From positions 45,167 through 109,166 of IMG/VR virus record IMGVR_UViG_3300045996_003734: 64,000 nucleotides of DNA; one strand, written 5' to 3'. The notes below the pieces were generated by a model. It did no database searches and was not told the DNA's origin. It worked only from the letters and a program-made list of their open reading frames with translations. The position numbers and the translations under genes were made by a program. This DNA comes from a virus. This document shows positions 38,783 through 47,202 of the stretch, piece by piece. Positions within the stretch are counted from its first letter, which is position 1, and each line of letters opens with the position of its first letter.

Positions 38783-39408
38783 GCGGCGACCCCAAAAAGG
38801 CTGTGATTGAAGAGTCCGGCAAGTGCATCGGCTGGGTCTGCGTGGCCTGCAGCCGGCTGCACACCACGGCCATTTACCTCGCGAAGGACGAGGAAGCAGC
38901 GGCCGCGGCGCTTGATGCCGCAACACGATGCTGCGTCACACCGCTGTGCGCGTGCGGAGCGGAGGCCAAGGTCTACGCCAAGCTGTGCTCGAAGTGCTGG
39001 CGCGCCGAGCAGGACGCGAAGGACGACGCCCGCTGGGAAGCGGCGCCGAAGAAGACAATCGCGGAGTACCTGGCGGAGCACCCGGACGGCTTCCTCTCGG
39101 ACGGTGACGAGAAGTTTTGGCCGGTCAGCGACTACATCGACGATGAGGCTTATCTTCGGCACCCACGCGTGTGGTTTTGCGAGCCGAGGCGCGGAATCAA
39201 GCTCGACGCCGACGACATCACCGAATCGTGGGCGGACGACCGGCACGAGGACGCCCGAGACGATCTCGACCTGAAGGGCCTCCAAGAGCTGCTCGACAGG
39301 TGGTGCGCGGAGCAGGTGACCACCAGCTGGTACGTCGACGGCAGCGCGCTGGACCCCGCGGAGGTCGAGCGACTCCGCGAGGACGCAGCCGCACCGGAGG
39401 CCACGTGA
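38779..39408 (+). CDS. Hypothetical Cys-rich protein
   Basis: 209 residues from GTG 38779 (GTGA overlap). Residues 15-80 contain four Cys pairs (CVAC, CC...CAC, CSKC), probably two zinc sites. The C-terminal 120 residues are acidic and aromatic, with KFWPVSDYIDDEAYLRHPRVW and an Asp/Glu-rich tract. No known family. Confidence 0.55.
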   Translation: MSGDPKKAVIEESGKCIGWVCVACSRLHTTAIYLAKDEEAAAAALDAATRCCVTPLCACGAEAKVYAKLCSKCWRAEQDAKDDARWEAAPKKTIAEYLAEHPDGFLSDGDEKFWPVSDYIDDEAYLRHPRVWFCEPRRGIKLDADDITESWADDRHEDARDDLDLKGLQELLDRWCAEQVTTSWYVDGSALDPAEVERLREDAAAPEAT

Positions 39409-39599
39409 CCGCCATCGGCAAGGTGCACGAGCTCGACGCCTCGGGCCTCTTCGACAGCAACCACCGCCACGCGGGGCTAGTCGTCGTCACCATCACCTGC
39501 ACTCACGAGCAGGCCGAAGCGTGGGGGCTCCTTTGGGGCCATCACGTCCAGGCGCTCCCATTCATCCCACCTGCCGAGCGCGGCTCGGAGAAGCGCTGA
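39405..39599 (+). CDS. Small hypothetical protein
   Basis: 64 residues from GTG 39405 (GTGA overlap). LVVVTITCTHEQAEAWGLLWG is a strand followed by a helix. Nothing known; kept because it fits the overlapping gene chain exactly. Confidence 0.5.
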   Translation: MTAIGKVHELDASGLFDSNHRHAGLVVVTITCTHEQAEAWGLLWGHHVQALPFIPPAERGSEKR

Positions 39600-39601
39600 T
39601 C

Positions 39602-39829
39602 ATGCCCGACGAAACCGAGACTGACGAGACGAGAGGAACGACCGTGATGCACAAGGAAACCGGAGCCGTGGCCACGTTCGAGACGAAGACCGATGCGGAC
39701 GCCGCCGGCTACACCGTGCCGCTCTCGCAGGACCAATACGACATGGCCCTGCACATGAACCGCAAGCAGCGCCGCGCGTGGGCGGCGCAGCAGCGGGGCG
39801 CGAAGAAGCCGAAAGCGGTGGCGTCTTGA
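39602..39829 (+). CDS. Small hypothetical protein
   Basis: 75 residues from ATG 39602. The start is acidic (MPDETETDETRGTT), the middle has YDMALHMNRKQRRAW and the end is basic. MNRKQRR motifs also occur at the start or end of other phage small proteins, but I cannot name a family. Confidence 0.5.
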   Translation: MPDETETDETRGTTVMHKETGAVATFETKTDADAAGYTVPLSQDQYDMALHMNRKQRRAWAAQQRGAKKPKAVAS

Positions 39830-41604
39830 GCTCGGCTCTGGCCGTTTCCGAGGCCGTCGTCGACTACCCCCTGGCCGCAATTCTCGACCCGACGATCAAA
39901 AACTACCGCACCAACTTCCGCGGCATCGAAGAGCTGGAGGCCTCCGTCCGAGAGTCGGGCATTCGGGTGCCGCTCGTGCTCCGCCCCTCCCCCCTCACGC
40001 CCGACGCGCACGAGCTCGCAATCGGCGCGCGCCGACGCGAGGCTGCCCGACGAGCGGGCCTCGAGACGGTGCCCGTCATCATCCGCGAGCTCACGGACGA
40101 GGAGGTGCACACCGAACGCGCGATAGAGAACCTGCAGCGCGTTGACCCCGACCCCTTGGACGAGGCCGACGGCTTCGCTGCGATGGTCAAGCTCGGTTGG
40201 TCGGAGGGGTTGATCGCGACCCGGCTCGGCAAGCCGACTCGCTACGTGGTCGAGCGCCTCGCGCTCTGTAACCTCTGCGAGGAGGGCCGCAAGGCACTCA
40301 CCGAGGGGCACATGCTGGTGGGCGTCGCCATCGAGGTCGCCAAGCTCGCGCCGTCGCTGCAGCCCGAAGCGGTGAAGGAGGTCGGCTCGCACTGGGCAGG
40401 CAGCCTCTACACCGTCGCCGACGCTCGAGACGCCATCAGCAAGCGCATCATGCTTCGGCTCGACCGAGCCCCGTTCGCGCTCGACGACCCAGCACTGGTC
40501 CCCGAGGTGGGCCCCTGCACCACCTGCCGGAAGCGCACGGGCACCCAGGCGGAGCTGTTCGCCGGCTTCGATGCGGACCTCTGCACCGACAGCGCCTGCC
40601 ACAAGGGCAAGCTGGATGCGCTCTGGAAGCTCCGCGTGAAGACCGCCAAGGCCGACGGCGTCACGGTGCTGAGCAAGAAGGACGGGGCGGAGGCGCTCAA
40701 GAGCGCGCGCGCCAACTACGGCTCGGGAGCTTTCGTGCGCCTCGACGAAGAGGTGTACCTCGGAGCCAAGAGGCCCAAGTCCCTCAAGGCAGCGTTCGGG
40801 AAGGAGCTGCCGCCCGTCACGCTCGCTCGCGACGAGGACAGCGGGACACCGGTGGAGCTCGTGCCCCGCAAAGCTGTGGAGGCGCTCCTGAAGGCGCACA
40901 GCCCTGCGCGGGGCGGCACGGACCAGTCACCCAAGGCCGACGCGAAAGCCAAAGCCGAGCGCGAGGCCGAGCGCGTCAAAGCCGAGGTAAACCGCCGCGC
41001 GATGACCGCGATCGTGGAGGCTGCCGACGCCGCCACCCGCAAGGGTAAGGCGCCCCGCGCGCTGCTCCGCCTGGCCGTCCGTGGCGCCCTGGACTCGGTC
41101 TGGACGGACGTCACCAAGAAGGTGGCCGACCGCCGAGGTCTGCCGCTCACCGACGAAGCGCAGGGCACCACCAGGAAAGGGGCGAAGCGCCAGCTCGAGC
41201 GCCTAACTCCAGCCGTGCGCATCGAGCGGCTGCTGGAGACGCTCGATGAGGGAGCGCTGTTCGCCCTGCTGCTCGAGCTCGCGATGGGCCGCTCCGTGCC
41301 GGGCAAGTGGAGCGAGGGGTCGGACTGCTACGTCGACCTCTGCGCGGAGCTGGGTGTCGACACGAAGGCTCTCGAGAAAGCCGTGAAGGCGGAGCGGAAA
41401 GAGAAGGCGCAGGCCAAGACCCCTCCCCGCCCGGAGCACCCCGCCACCGGGCAGGTGGTCCACTACATCGACCCCACCGGCCTCAGAAAGACGGGCGTGG
41501 CTTGCGGCGGCAAGGTCGGAGACGGCAAGGGTATCGTTACCGACGACGCCGCGAGGGTCACCTGCAAGAGCTGCGGGCGGACCGCCCGCCTCGAGATCGA
41601 CTAG
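39826..41604 (+). CDS. ParB-like protein with C-terminal zinc ribbon
   Basis: 592 residues from a TTG at 39826 that overlaps the upstream stop. The N-terminal ~105 residues are a ParB/Srx domain: GIRVPLVLRP, then GARRREAARRAGLETVPVII and ERAIENLQRVDP. An HTH-like region follows (GLIATRLGKPTRYVVERLAL). A Cys cluster CTTCRKR...C...C lies near 225-265, and the C-terminus has a zinc ribbon (CGGKV...CKSCGR). ParB-like phage proteins of this size may be CTP-dependent DNA-binding or nuclease-type proteins; segregation partner ParA is absent from the window. Confidence 0.7.
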   Translation: MSSALAVSEAVVDYPLAAILDPTIKNYRTNFRGIEELEASVRESGIRVPLVLRPSPLTPDAHELAIGARRREAARRAGLETVPVIIRELTDEEVHTERAIENLQRVDPDPLDEADGFAAMVKLGWSEGLIATRLGKPTRYVVERLALCNLCEEGRKALTEGHMLVGVAIEVAKLAPSLQPEAVKEVGSHWAGSLYTVADARDAISKRIMLRLDRAPFALDDPALVPEVGPCTTCRKRTGTQAELFAGFDADLCTDSACHKGKLDALWKLRVKTAKADGVTVLSKKDGAEALKSARANYGSGAFVRLDEEVYLGAKRPKSLKAAFGKELPPVTLARDEDSGTPVELVPRKAVEALLKAHSPARGGTDQSPKADAKAKAEREAERVKAEVNRRAMTAIVEAADAATRKGKAPRALLRLAVRGALDSVWTDVTKKVADRRGLPLTDEAQGTTRKGAKRQLERLTPAVRIERLLETLDEGALFALLLELAMGRSVPGKWSEGSDCYVDLCAELGVDTKALEKAVKAERKEKAQAKTPPRPEHPATGQVVHYIDPTGLRKTGVACGGKVGDGKGIVTDDAARVTCKSCGRTARLEID

Positions 41605-42002
41605 GCGCCTTTTCCGCCGTCCCCGCTTATAAATTCCTGGAGGAGTTGTCTCGCGTTCCGCGCGATAGCGAGCGAGCTATTCAGCTGCGCAGACGTAAGG
41701 GGGCGCGTGGCGTCGTAGTCCGCGTGCTTCCGAAGCGTCAGCAATTGTCTGCCGTGATTCGCAAGCTTGGGTGCCTTGCCTGGCTGAAAAGCGAGCTCGT
41801 TCCACAGCTTCCCATGCGCTGACGACTCCTTCGTCGAGACGTCGAGCCCCTTCGATTGGGCGTAGTCACGAGCGGCGTTGTACGTCGCGTAATACGCTCT
41901 GCCGACGGCGGTACGTCTCTTGGCCTCGCTCTGCTCGGTGTCAGCCTGAGTCGCGAGGTCTTCCGCGAGCTGTAAAAAGTCAGCCCACGGGAATGAGCTC
42001 AC
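41601..42002 (-). CDS. HEPN-domain protein (UPF0332-like)
   Basis: 133 residues from GTG 42002 with a GGAG box 6 nt before. It shows the UPF0332-type HEPN pattern: GRAYYATYNAARDYAQSKG near 33-51, SAHGKLWNEL near 61-70, and LRKHADYDA near 95-103. HEPN proteins are often RNases or regulators of toxin, CRISPR or anti-phage systems, usually with an MNT-type partner. No MNT signature is visible in the two cotranscribed genes. Its 3' end meets the ParB-like gene's end head to head. Confidence 0.7.
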   Translation of the reverse strand: MSSFPWADFLQLAEDLATQADTEQSEAKRRTAVGRAYYATYNAARDYAQSKGLDVSTKESSAHGKLWNELAFQPGKAPKLANHGRQLLTLRKHADYDATRPLTSAQLNSSLAIARNARQLLQEFISGDGGKGA

Positions 42003-42516
42003 GCCCCACTCCCATGGCGCCTCGAACGTGCGGTGGCAGCTGCAGCCACTCCTGGTCGATAACAGCTTCGACCGACGCCCACGCCTGCGCGTCGTCTTCG
42101 CGCATCACGACGTTCACCATAAGGAATGCGTCCTCGGCATCGTCGTCGGGGTTCTTCACCACCTCCAACAATGTTTGGTAGCCGGGCAACGCTGCCTCGA
42201 CCGCACTCAGGATGTCGTCCACACCTTCACGCACGTCCTGCTTTGCGAGAAAAGACGATACGTCGCCCTTCATCGTCGGCGCTAAAGCACGGGTCTTGAT
42301 CGTTGTACCACCGGCGTCCGCCGTGAAAGGCTCGGGCCCGCTAGCGCCCGTCTCCGCCCGGCAGATCATCGCGCTCATGGTGGTGCTGTCCGGCCGATAA
42401 ACGTGCAGGGAGGGCACGTCCGCGCCTGCGGCAGGCCCGAAACGGCGGTCCCTGGCGACGGCCACAACCGCGCCTCCGCTCACCGTAATCGCTGCGCATA
42501 CCGTGAAAGCCCACAT
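41980..42516 (-). CDS. Hypothetical protein of HEPN cassette
   Basis: 178 residues, ATG at 42516 with GAGGGG nine bases upstream. Begins with a hydrophobic stretch (AFTVCAAITVSGGAVVAVA) that may be a signal or membrane anchor. The C-terminal half is more conserved-looking: VREGVDDILSAVEAALPGYQ, EDAFLMVNVVMREDDAQAW, EWLQLPPHVRGA. It overlaps the HEPN gene by 23 bases. I do not recognise the family. Confidence 0.6.
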   Translation of the reverse strand: MWAFTVCAAITVSGGAVVAVARDRRFGPAAGADVPSLHVYRPDSTTMSAMICRAETGASGPEPFTADAGGTTIKTRALAPTMKGDVSSFLAKQDVREGVDDILSAVEAALPGYQTLLEVVKNPDDDAEDAFLMVNVVMREDDAQAWASVEAVIDQEWLQLPPHVRGAMGVGRELIPVG

Positions 42517-42518
42517 GG

Positions 42519-43337
42519 TTAGTGCCCCTCGACGAGAACTTGCAAGGAGGCCTCTAGCTCAGCATGCCACGCCTGGGCTTGGCGAACAAAAACGGTCGCG
42601 TCATCCGCCAAAAAGCGAACTTGAGGCAGTTGCGGCCGGGTATTGATGTCCGTGCTGATAAAAAGCTTATCGCGAGGCTCCGCTCCGGGTAGCGTCACTT
42701 CAACTCTTCGGAGGGCTGCGATAGTGTTCAGTTCCTCGGTGTGTTCGTTGAAGGTGCGGCGGATATGTGTGGCCGCCCTCCAATCCCACTCGAAGAGCGA
42801 CTGGTCAAACGGGGCGCCGCGCGTCAGAAGCCGGGTGCTCAGCGCATCGAGTTCTTCGGGCGTCTTATTGGCGAACCCCTCGCGCACCAGCGCGATCCGG
42901 TGTGCCGGCTGGCCGACGATGGTCAAGCAGGCCCCGATGTAGCGGGATGCCTTTTCGCAGAACTGCGCGAACGGCTCCCCAGGGCTTCCAAGCAGCGGAG
43001 AGTACATCACGTCCGCGCTCTCCGAGGTCAGGCTAACCAGCCACTCCCCGCTCAGGGACGCAGCGCCCAAGCGTTGCACGGTTGCCCCCGTCGGCGTCAG
43101 TTCCATTATCGGCCGAGGCAGGAAGTCGTCTCCGAGGCGCGTAAGTAAGTCGCCGTAAGCCGCCGCCCGCACTTGTACGTGGCCCGAGTTGGCGAAAGCG
43201 CGAGCTAGGTAGCGTACGGGTATCTCGATCAAAGAGCGGTCCTCGCGGGTCCCACTACGAACGGTGCCCGCGGAAGTAAAGAGCAAAGCGCGTGCCGCCG
43301 CAGTAACCGCACGGGCGTTCAGTAAAGATTTGAACAC
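42519..43337 (-). CDS. Hypothetical protein of HEPN cassette (TIGR04255-like appearance)
   Basis: 272 residues, first gene of the cassette. The centre has alternating strands and helices: LSGEWLVSLTSESADVMY, FAQFCEKASRYIGACLTIVG, PAHRIALVREGF, then DKLFISTDINTRP near the end. This layout is reminiscent of TIGR04255-type proteins, which have been seen beside defence genes, but the resemblance is weak. The N-terminal ~45 residues contain a hydrophobic-basic segment and the true start could be later. Confidence 0.55.
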   Translation of the reverse strand: MFKSLLNARAVTAAARALLFTSAGTVRSGTREDRSLIEIPVRYLARAFANSGHVQVRAAAYGDLLTRLGDDFLPRPIMELTPTGATVQRLGAASLSGEWLVSLTSESADVMYSPLLGSPGEPFAQFCEKASRYIGACLTIVGQPAHRIALVREGFANKTPEELDALSTRLLTRGAPFDQSLFEWDWRAATHIRRTFNEHTEELNTIAALRRVEVTLPGAEPRDKLFISTDINTRPQLPQVRFLADDATVFVRQAQAWHAELEASLQVLVEGH

Positions 43338-43367
43338 GGCGCAGCGAAGCGCAAAGCTCTACGCCCG

Positions 43368-43670
43368 ATGCCCCGTCCGCCCAAGAAGCCGCACTGGCAG
43401 ACGCTGCTCCCCAAGCCCGAGTGGGCAGGTGGGCCGCCGCACGTGTCGCGGGAGGTCATCACGGACCGGGTCCTCGTCGGGCACAGCACGCCGACGGGCT
43501 CGGGGCAGCTTTGGCGCATCCGGCGGGTCGCAGCCGACGGCTCGAGCGAGCTCGTGACGATGGCCGGCGAGCCGTGGGAGGGGACGGGGACACAGGCAGC
43601 TCTGCGCGCCCAGGTGCTCGGGCAGGAAGACCCGGACGGTCGCTACATCCCCGAGAAGGTTGAAAGCTAG
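43368..43670 (+). CDS. Small protein, paralogue of 43986-44219
   Basis: 100 residues. It shares with the 77-residue protein downstream a core of W-RI/VRRV..DG..ELVT..GEPWEG followed by QA-rich helix and E-D. The N-terminus is Pro/Lys-rich (RPPKKPHWQTLLPKP). No known domain. Read in the opposite direction to the HEPN cassette that begins 31 bp away. Confidence 0.55.
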   Translation: MPRPPKKPHWQTLLPKPEWAGGPPHVSREVITDRVLVGHSTPTGSGQLWRIRRVAADGSSELVTMAGEPWEGTGTQAALRAQVLGQEDPDGRYIPEKVES

Positions 43671-43676
43671 CGGCGC

Positions 43677-43859
43677 CTACGAAGCCTTACCGAGGCGGGC
43701 GCGCACGGCTGAGGCACTGGGGCCCACCTCGTCGACCACCTCGCGAAGGCGGTCGGTGCTGATGCCGAGGGCCTCCGTCCAGTAGCGAACCTCGTAATCC
43801 TCGCTGAGATTGATGCGTGAAGAGTCCTGTGGGCTTCTCTTGGTCTTGTCGTCGGACAT
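43677..43859 (-). CDS. DUF3606 protein
   Basis: 60 residues from ATG 43859. MSDDKTKRSPQDSSRINLS then YEVRYWTEALGISTDRLRE and a final VGPSASAVRARLGK match DUF3606, a small helical family frequent in proteobacteria and typically of unknown function. It overlaps no gene and was probably picked up from a bacterial chromosome. Confidence 0.85.
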   Translation of the reverse strand: MSDDKTKRSPQDSSRINLSEDYEVRYWTEALGISTDRLREVVDEVGPSASAVRARLGKAS

Positions 43860-43985
43860 GCGACAGCCCCAGCACGACGCATGCCAGACGGCCATTGCGG
43901 CGGTTCCTCAACGTGACGAGGACGCAAACGCCACAAGCCCTTCGTTGGTTGTGCCGCGTGTAGCGAAGGCGTACGGCATTGGGCA

Positions 43986-44219
43986 ATGGTCCCCTCCTAT
44001 CGCCCGCCACCGAAGCCGGTGGTCCTCGCGTTTTGGCGCGTAGAGCGCGTGTTCGGTGACGGGCGCCGCGAACTCGTCACGCTGGGCGGTGAGCCTTGGG
44101 AGGGTGCGGAGGAGCAGGCTCTAGAGCGCGCGCGGGTCATGCAGGCTGAGGAGACCGACGTGAAGTTCGAGCTGCTGTCGGTCGTTAGGACGCAACTGGG
44201 CAGGCCGGCGTCCGAATAG
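43986..44219 (+). CDS. Small protein, paralogue of 43368-43670
   Basis: 77 residues. Same core as its neighbour (FWRVERVFGDGRRELVTLGG then EPWEG) but a shorter N-terminus. It lies past the DUF3606 gene. The 126 bp upstream (43860-43985) hold no gene and may carry a promoter for either direction. Confidence 0.5.
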   Translation: MVPSYRPPPKPVVLAFWRVERVFGDGRRELVTLGGEPWEGAEEQALERARVMQAEETDVKFELLSVVRTQLGRPASE

Positions 44220-44224
44220 GGGAA

Positions 44225-44279
44225 GCCAGCCCGCCGAAGGCTCACACCCAACCGTTTTCCTTGATGGCGGCGGGCTGGC
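44225..44279. terminator. Bidirectional terminator-like hairpin
   Basis: GCCAGCCCGCCG (44225-44236) pairs perfectly with CGGCGGGCTGGC (44268-44279), a 12-bp GC-rich stem with a 31-nt loop containing CCGTTTTCC. It lies between the ends of the plus-strand small gene and the minus-strand late operon. No T-run is at the stem base. Confidence 0.5.
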
Positions 44280-44280
44280 C

Positions 44281-44493
44281 CTACGTGTCCCGTGAGGGGT
44301 GGGCGAACTCGAACGCCACCGACTCAATGAGCACCCGGCCGTTGAGGGAGCACGCGTACCAGGCCTCCACGAGCCTAGCCAATCGCGCGCGATCGAGTTG
44401 GCAGAGCTCCCCGTGCAGGCGGGCGATGATGGCTGCCGTGGGGTCAGGCGGCTCGTTCCTGCGCCGGGTCGGCTCGTCGTCGAGGTCGACCAT
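44281..44493 (-). CDS. Small hypothetical protein at end of late operon
   Basis: 70 residues from ATG 44493 (TGATG overlap with the fibre gene). ARLHGELCQLDRARLARLVEAW is helical; nothing recognised. Last gene before the hairpin at 44225-44279, and only the first 70 codons of this frame look real. Confidence 0.55.
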   Translation of the reverse strand: MVDLDDEPTRRRNEPPDPTAAIIARLHGELCQLDRARLARLVEAWYACSLNGRVLIESVAFEFAHPSRDT

Positions 44494-46505
44494 CAGAGCG
44501 CCTCGCTGCGAGCGAGCACGTCCCCAAGGACGACGGTCTCGAACGACAGACCACGAATGACACTGGGGAGCGTCGTGGCAGTCGCAAACAGCTGGACGGC
44601 CGCGACACCATCGATCACCTGCAGAGCGCGCCCCACGCCGATCGCAGAGACGTAGCCGAAGCTGACGCCCGTCCCGTTGCCGAAGCCGAGGTTGACCGAG
44701 GTTCCCACACCGAGGCCGAGCCCAGCGAACGCCGCGAGACCTACCCCCGCCACGGTGGCGCCGCCGACGGCTACAGCGACGCCTCCCAGAGCTCCCACAG
44801 CAGGCGCCGACGCGATCGTGAGCCCATTTCCTGGCGCGACGGCACCCGAGTGAGCTGCGCCAACACCGGCCACGCTCTGCAGCGCCCAGGGAATGGCGAC
44901 GACAACGGCTGCGCCGGCAGCAACACCCGGGGCGCGCTGCGTCATTCGACCATCGGCGACGCCGACAGTCTGCCCGAGTCCCACGCCCGCGGCGGTGGCG
45001 AGGGCCACGCCGTTGCCTGGGGCCGCGGCCGCGCTCCCGCCGGCCATCACGCCCGTCTGCTGCTCGAGCATCCGAGCCACCGCGGCAGCGACGACCGAGC
45101 CCACGGCCACCCCAAGTGCGCGCTGAGTGGTCGCGCCGGCCGCGACGGCAAAGGCGCTCCCACCGACCGCGACGCCGTCCGCCAGCACGGTGCTCTGGGC
45201 TAAGGACGAACCGATGCCGCTCGCCCCGCCGGCAACGAAGCCGACGCCCGAGCACACCTCTCGAGAGGCACCCACGGCCACGCACGCAACGGCGCCCACG
45301 CCGACGCGGGCCTGAATGTCGCGGCCCACCCCAACGCCCAGAGCGGCGGTGAGCGCCGCGCCCGGAGCAGATTGAACCGCCACCGGGGCACCCACCGCCA
45401 CCAGCGCGGCAGGACCGACGCCGGCGGTGCGCTGCAGCGCCGAGCCGGCGCCGATGACCATGAAACCGCCCACGCCCACACCCGTGCCGCTCGCGACGAC
45501 AGGGGAGGAAGCGGAGGCGAAGAACGCAGCCGACCCGCGCCGAGCCGTCGTGGTGAACGTCTCAATCGGGCGCTCGTCCGTCGCCTGATACAGGCCCAGC
45601 ACGTCGTTGACGGCAGCGGGAGTACCAGCGAAGAACGTGCGCGGACGGCGCGCTTGCTCGTTCGTAGCGAGCCACTCTTGGTTGAAGACTCGCCGCCGCA
45701 AGGCGAAGAATGGAATCGCAGCGGCCACCACGGCGAACGCGAACGGTCGCCTCAGTGTCGTCGTGAACGTCTCGATCGGGCGCCCGTCCACGAGCTCGCG
45801 CTTGACCGAGGCTGTGTAGTCCGGCGTCCCGCCGCCGCCACCGCCGCCGCCGTCGTGGGACACGAGCAGCATGCCCCACTGCGCGGCGCCGCCGATGCCC
45901 CAGGTCACCGCCTGCGCACCAGCGGTGCCCGCGAGGCGCCAGACAGCACCCCCGTACTCGAAGGCACCAGACGCCACGCTGAACTCCGTCGTCCAGCCAG
46001 GGCTCGGAGGGGTGTGCACGGGGCTACCACCGTCGGCGTACACGTAAACCGACGTGATCTCGTCGCCCACTTGCGTCAGCGCGTCCGTCGTCGCCGTCGG
46101 AGCGTTCGTGTTCCCCGACGCCGTGACCGGGGTCCCGCGCACCGCGCCTGCGCCAGAAATCTCGACGATCGCTCCCGTCGTGTAGTGGCCGTCCGGGGTC
46201 CCCACTCCGCTGTATGTAATGGTGACCGTGTGAGCGGCGCCCGGCGGCACCACGGCTTCCCAAAGCTCAGCCTGGTTCAGGTTGTTGGGCGACTGGGTGC
46301 AGCGGCCCACCATCGTCGCTGCTGCACCGTTGATCGTGACCGCGCTGACGAGATGCGTCTGGACCGACGAGTAGTGGACCAGCAGGACGCGAACGGTGTT
46401 GCCCGGAGTGAAGTCCGACAGCGTGTTCGCGATTGTGTGCGGGCCAACCGTCGTGACGCCCGAGTGAGGCGCTGCGATGGCTTGGCCTTGGACGCGGGTT
46501 GCCAT
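44493..46505 (-). CDS. Tail fibre/adhesin with long Gly-Val-Ala repeat region
   Basis: 670 residues. The first ~225 form a strand-rich, Ig- or carbohydrate-binding-like domain (VRVLLVHYSSVQTHLVSAV, AAHTVTITYSGVG, WTTEFSVASGAFEYGGAVW), ending in an eight-glycine spacer. Residues ~320-650 are a degenerate repeat of about 20-24 residues built on GVGVG..A.A.GA/..Q...G, such as GVGAVACVAVGASREV and VAVGGSAFAVAAGATTQ. No catalytic motif. It would be a fibre whose repeated shaft carries a C-terminal tip; the composition is extremely hydrophobic for a soluble protein. Confidence 0.6.
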   Translation of the reverse strand: MATRVQGQAIAAPHSGVTTVGPHTIANTLSDFTPGNTVRVLLVHYSSVQTHLVSAVTINGAAATMVGRCTQSPNNLNQAELWEAVVPPGAAHTVTITYSGVGTPDGHYTTGAIVEISGAGAVRGTPVTASGNTNAPTATTDALTQVGDEITSVYVYADGGSPVHTPPSPGWTTEFSVASGAFEYGGAVWRLAGTAGAQAVTWGIGGAAQWGMLLVSHDGGGGGGGGTPDYTASVKRELVDGRPIETFTTTLRRPFAFAVVAAAIPFFALRRRVFNQEWLATNEQARRPRTFFAGTPAAVNDVLGLYQATDERPIETFTTTARRGSAAFFASASSPVVASGTGVGVGGFMVIGAGSALQRTAGVGPAALVAVGAPVAVQSAPGAALTAALGVGVGRDIQARVGVGAVACVAVGASREVCSGVGFVAGGASGIGSSLAQSTVLADGVAVGGSAFAVAAGATTQRALGVAVGSVVAAAVARMLEQQTGVMAGGSAAAAPGNGVALATAAGVGLGQTVGVADGRMTQRAPGVAAGAAVVVAIPWALQSVAGVGAAHSGAVAPGNGLTIASAPAVGALGGVAVAVGGATVAGVGLAAFAGLGLGVGTSVNLGFGNGTGVSFGYVSAIGVGRALQVIDGVAAVQLFATATTLPSVIRGLSFETVVLGDVLARSEAL

Positions 46506-46511
46506 GGCTCC

Positions 46512-47201
46512 TCAGAGAGACGGCGGGAGCGCCGGGACTATCGCGTCCAGCGCCAGCACGGAGTAGCCCGCGGCGGTCAGGTGGATCTGCGTGCCGTCGT
46601 AGTAGGTCGTGTCGCTAGGTGTCTGGAGCCTCGCGTCCGCGGCCGCGTCAGCGATGAGCGGGAATTTCGCGGGGTTGCCTTTGAGGAGCGCGATGAGCGC
46701 GAGCCGCGCCGCGTTGTACTGCGTGTTGTTGGACGGCGGGGAGGATGTCGTCTCGTAGAAAGCGGGCGAGGTCACCGCCATCGGCGTAAAGCCCGCTGCG
46801 ATTACAGCGTCGGCCCACAACGCGCTCTGGTCGTAGCAAGCCTGCGCGGCCGCGGAGGGGTTAGACAGCGTGAGCCCGTCTCCCCATTCGCCGCGGGTGT
46901 CCGCGAGGTAGTTGCAGGCCTCGAGCAGGACCGCGATGTTCAGCCGCCCGGGCATGTACTGGCTCGTCACCGTCGAGACGCGGGAGAGCAAGGTGACGAT
47001 ATCGCCGCCCATGAGCCCCTCGGCGACGTTCGCCGTCGGCTTTGCGGCTGCGATGAGGGCTCGCGGCGTCTGGCCTCCCGAGACGCCCGAGCCCTCCAAG
47101 ATCGAGTTGCCGTGGAGGATGACGTTGAGCAACTGCAGCGGCGCGGGCGGAGCCGCCACACGCCGGTAACCGCCGCGCCCAGAAAAGCGCGCGCCTGGCA
47201 C
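46512..47201 (-). CDS. SGNH/GDSL-type hydrolase, tail-associated
   Basis: 229 residues. Block I is HGNSILEGSG (residues 30-39, Ser33 in place of the usual GDS), a block III-like LEACNYLADTRGEWGDG occurs near 91-107, and block V DGTQIHLTAAGY near 206-217 provides the Asp/His pair. SGNH enzymes on phage tails remove acetyl groups from host surface polysaccharide. It lies among fibre genes. ALLEACNYLAD deviates from the family GxND, so activity should be checked. Confidence 0.65.
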   Translation of the reverse strand: MPGARFSGRGGYRRVAAPPAPLQLLNVILHGNSILEGSGVSGGQTPRALIAAAKPTANVAEGLMGGDIVTLLSRVSTVTSQYMPGRLNIAVLLEACNYLADTRGEWGDGLTLSNPSAAAQACYDQSALWADAVIAAGFTPMAVTSPAFYETTSSPPSNNTQYNAARLALIALLKGNPAKFPLIADAAADARLQTPSDTTYYDGTQIHLTAAGYSVLALDAIVPALPPSL

Positions 47202-47202
47202 G

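Noticed and set aside
41980-42516. MNT nucleotidyltransferase partner for the HEPN protein
   Set aside because: No GSxxxGxxxxxSDxD-type motif in this protein or its neighbour.
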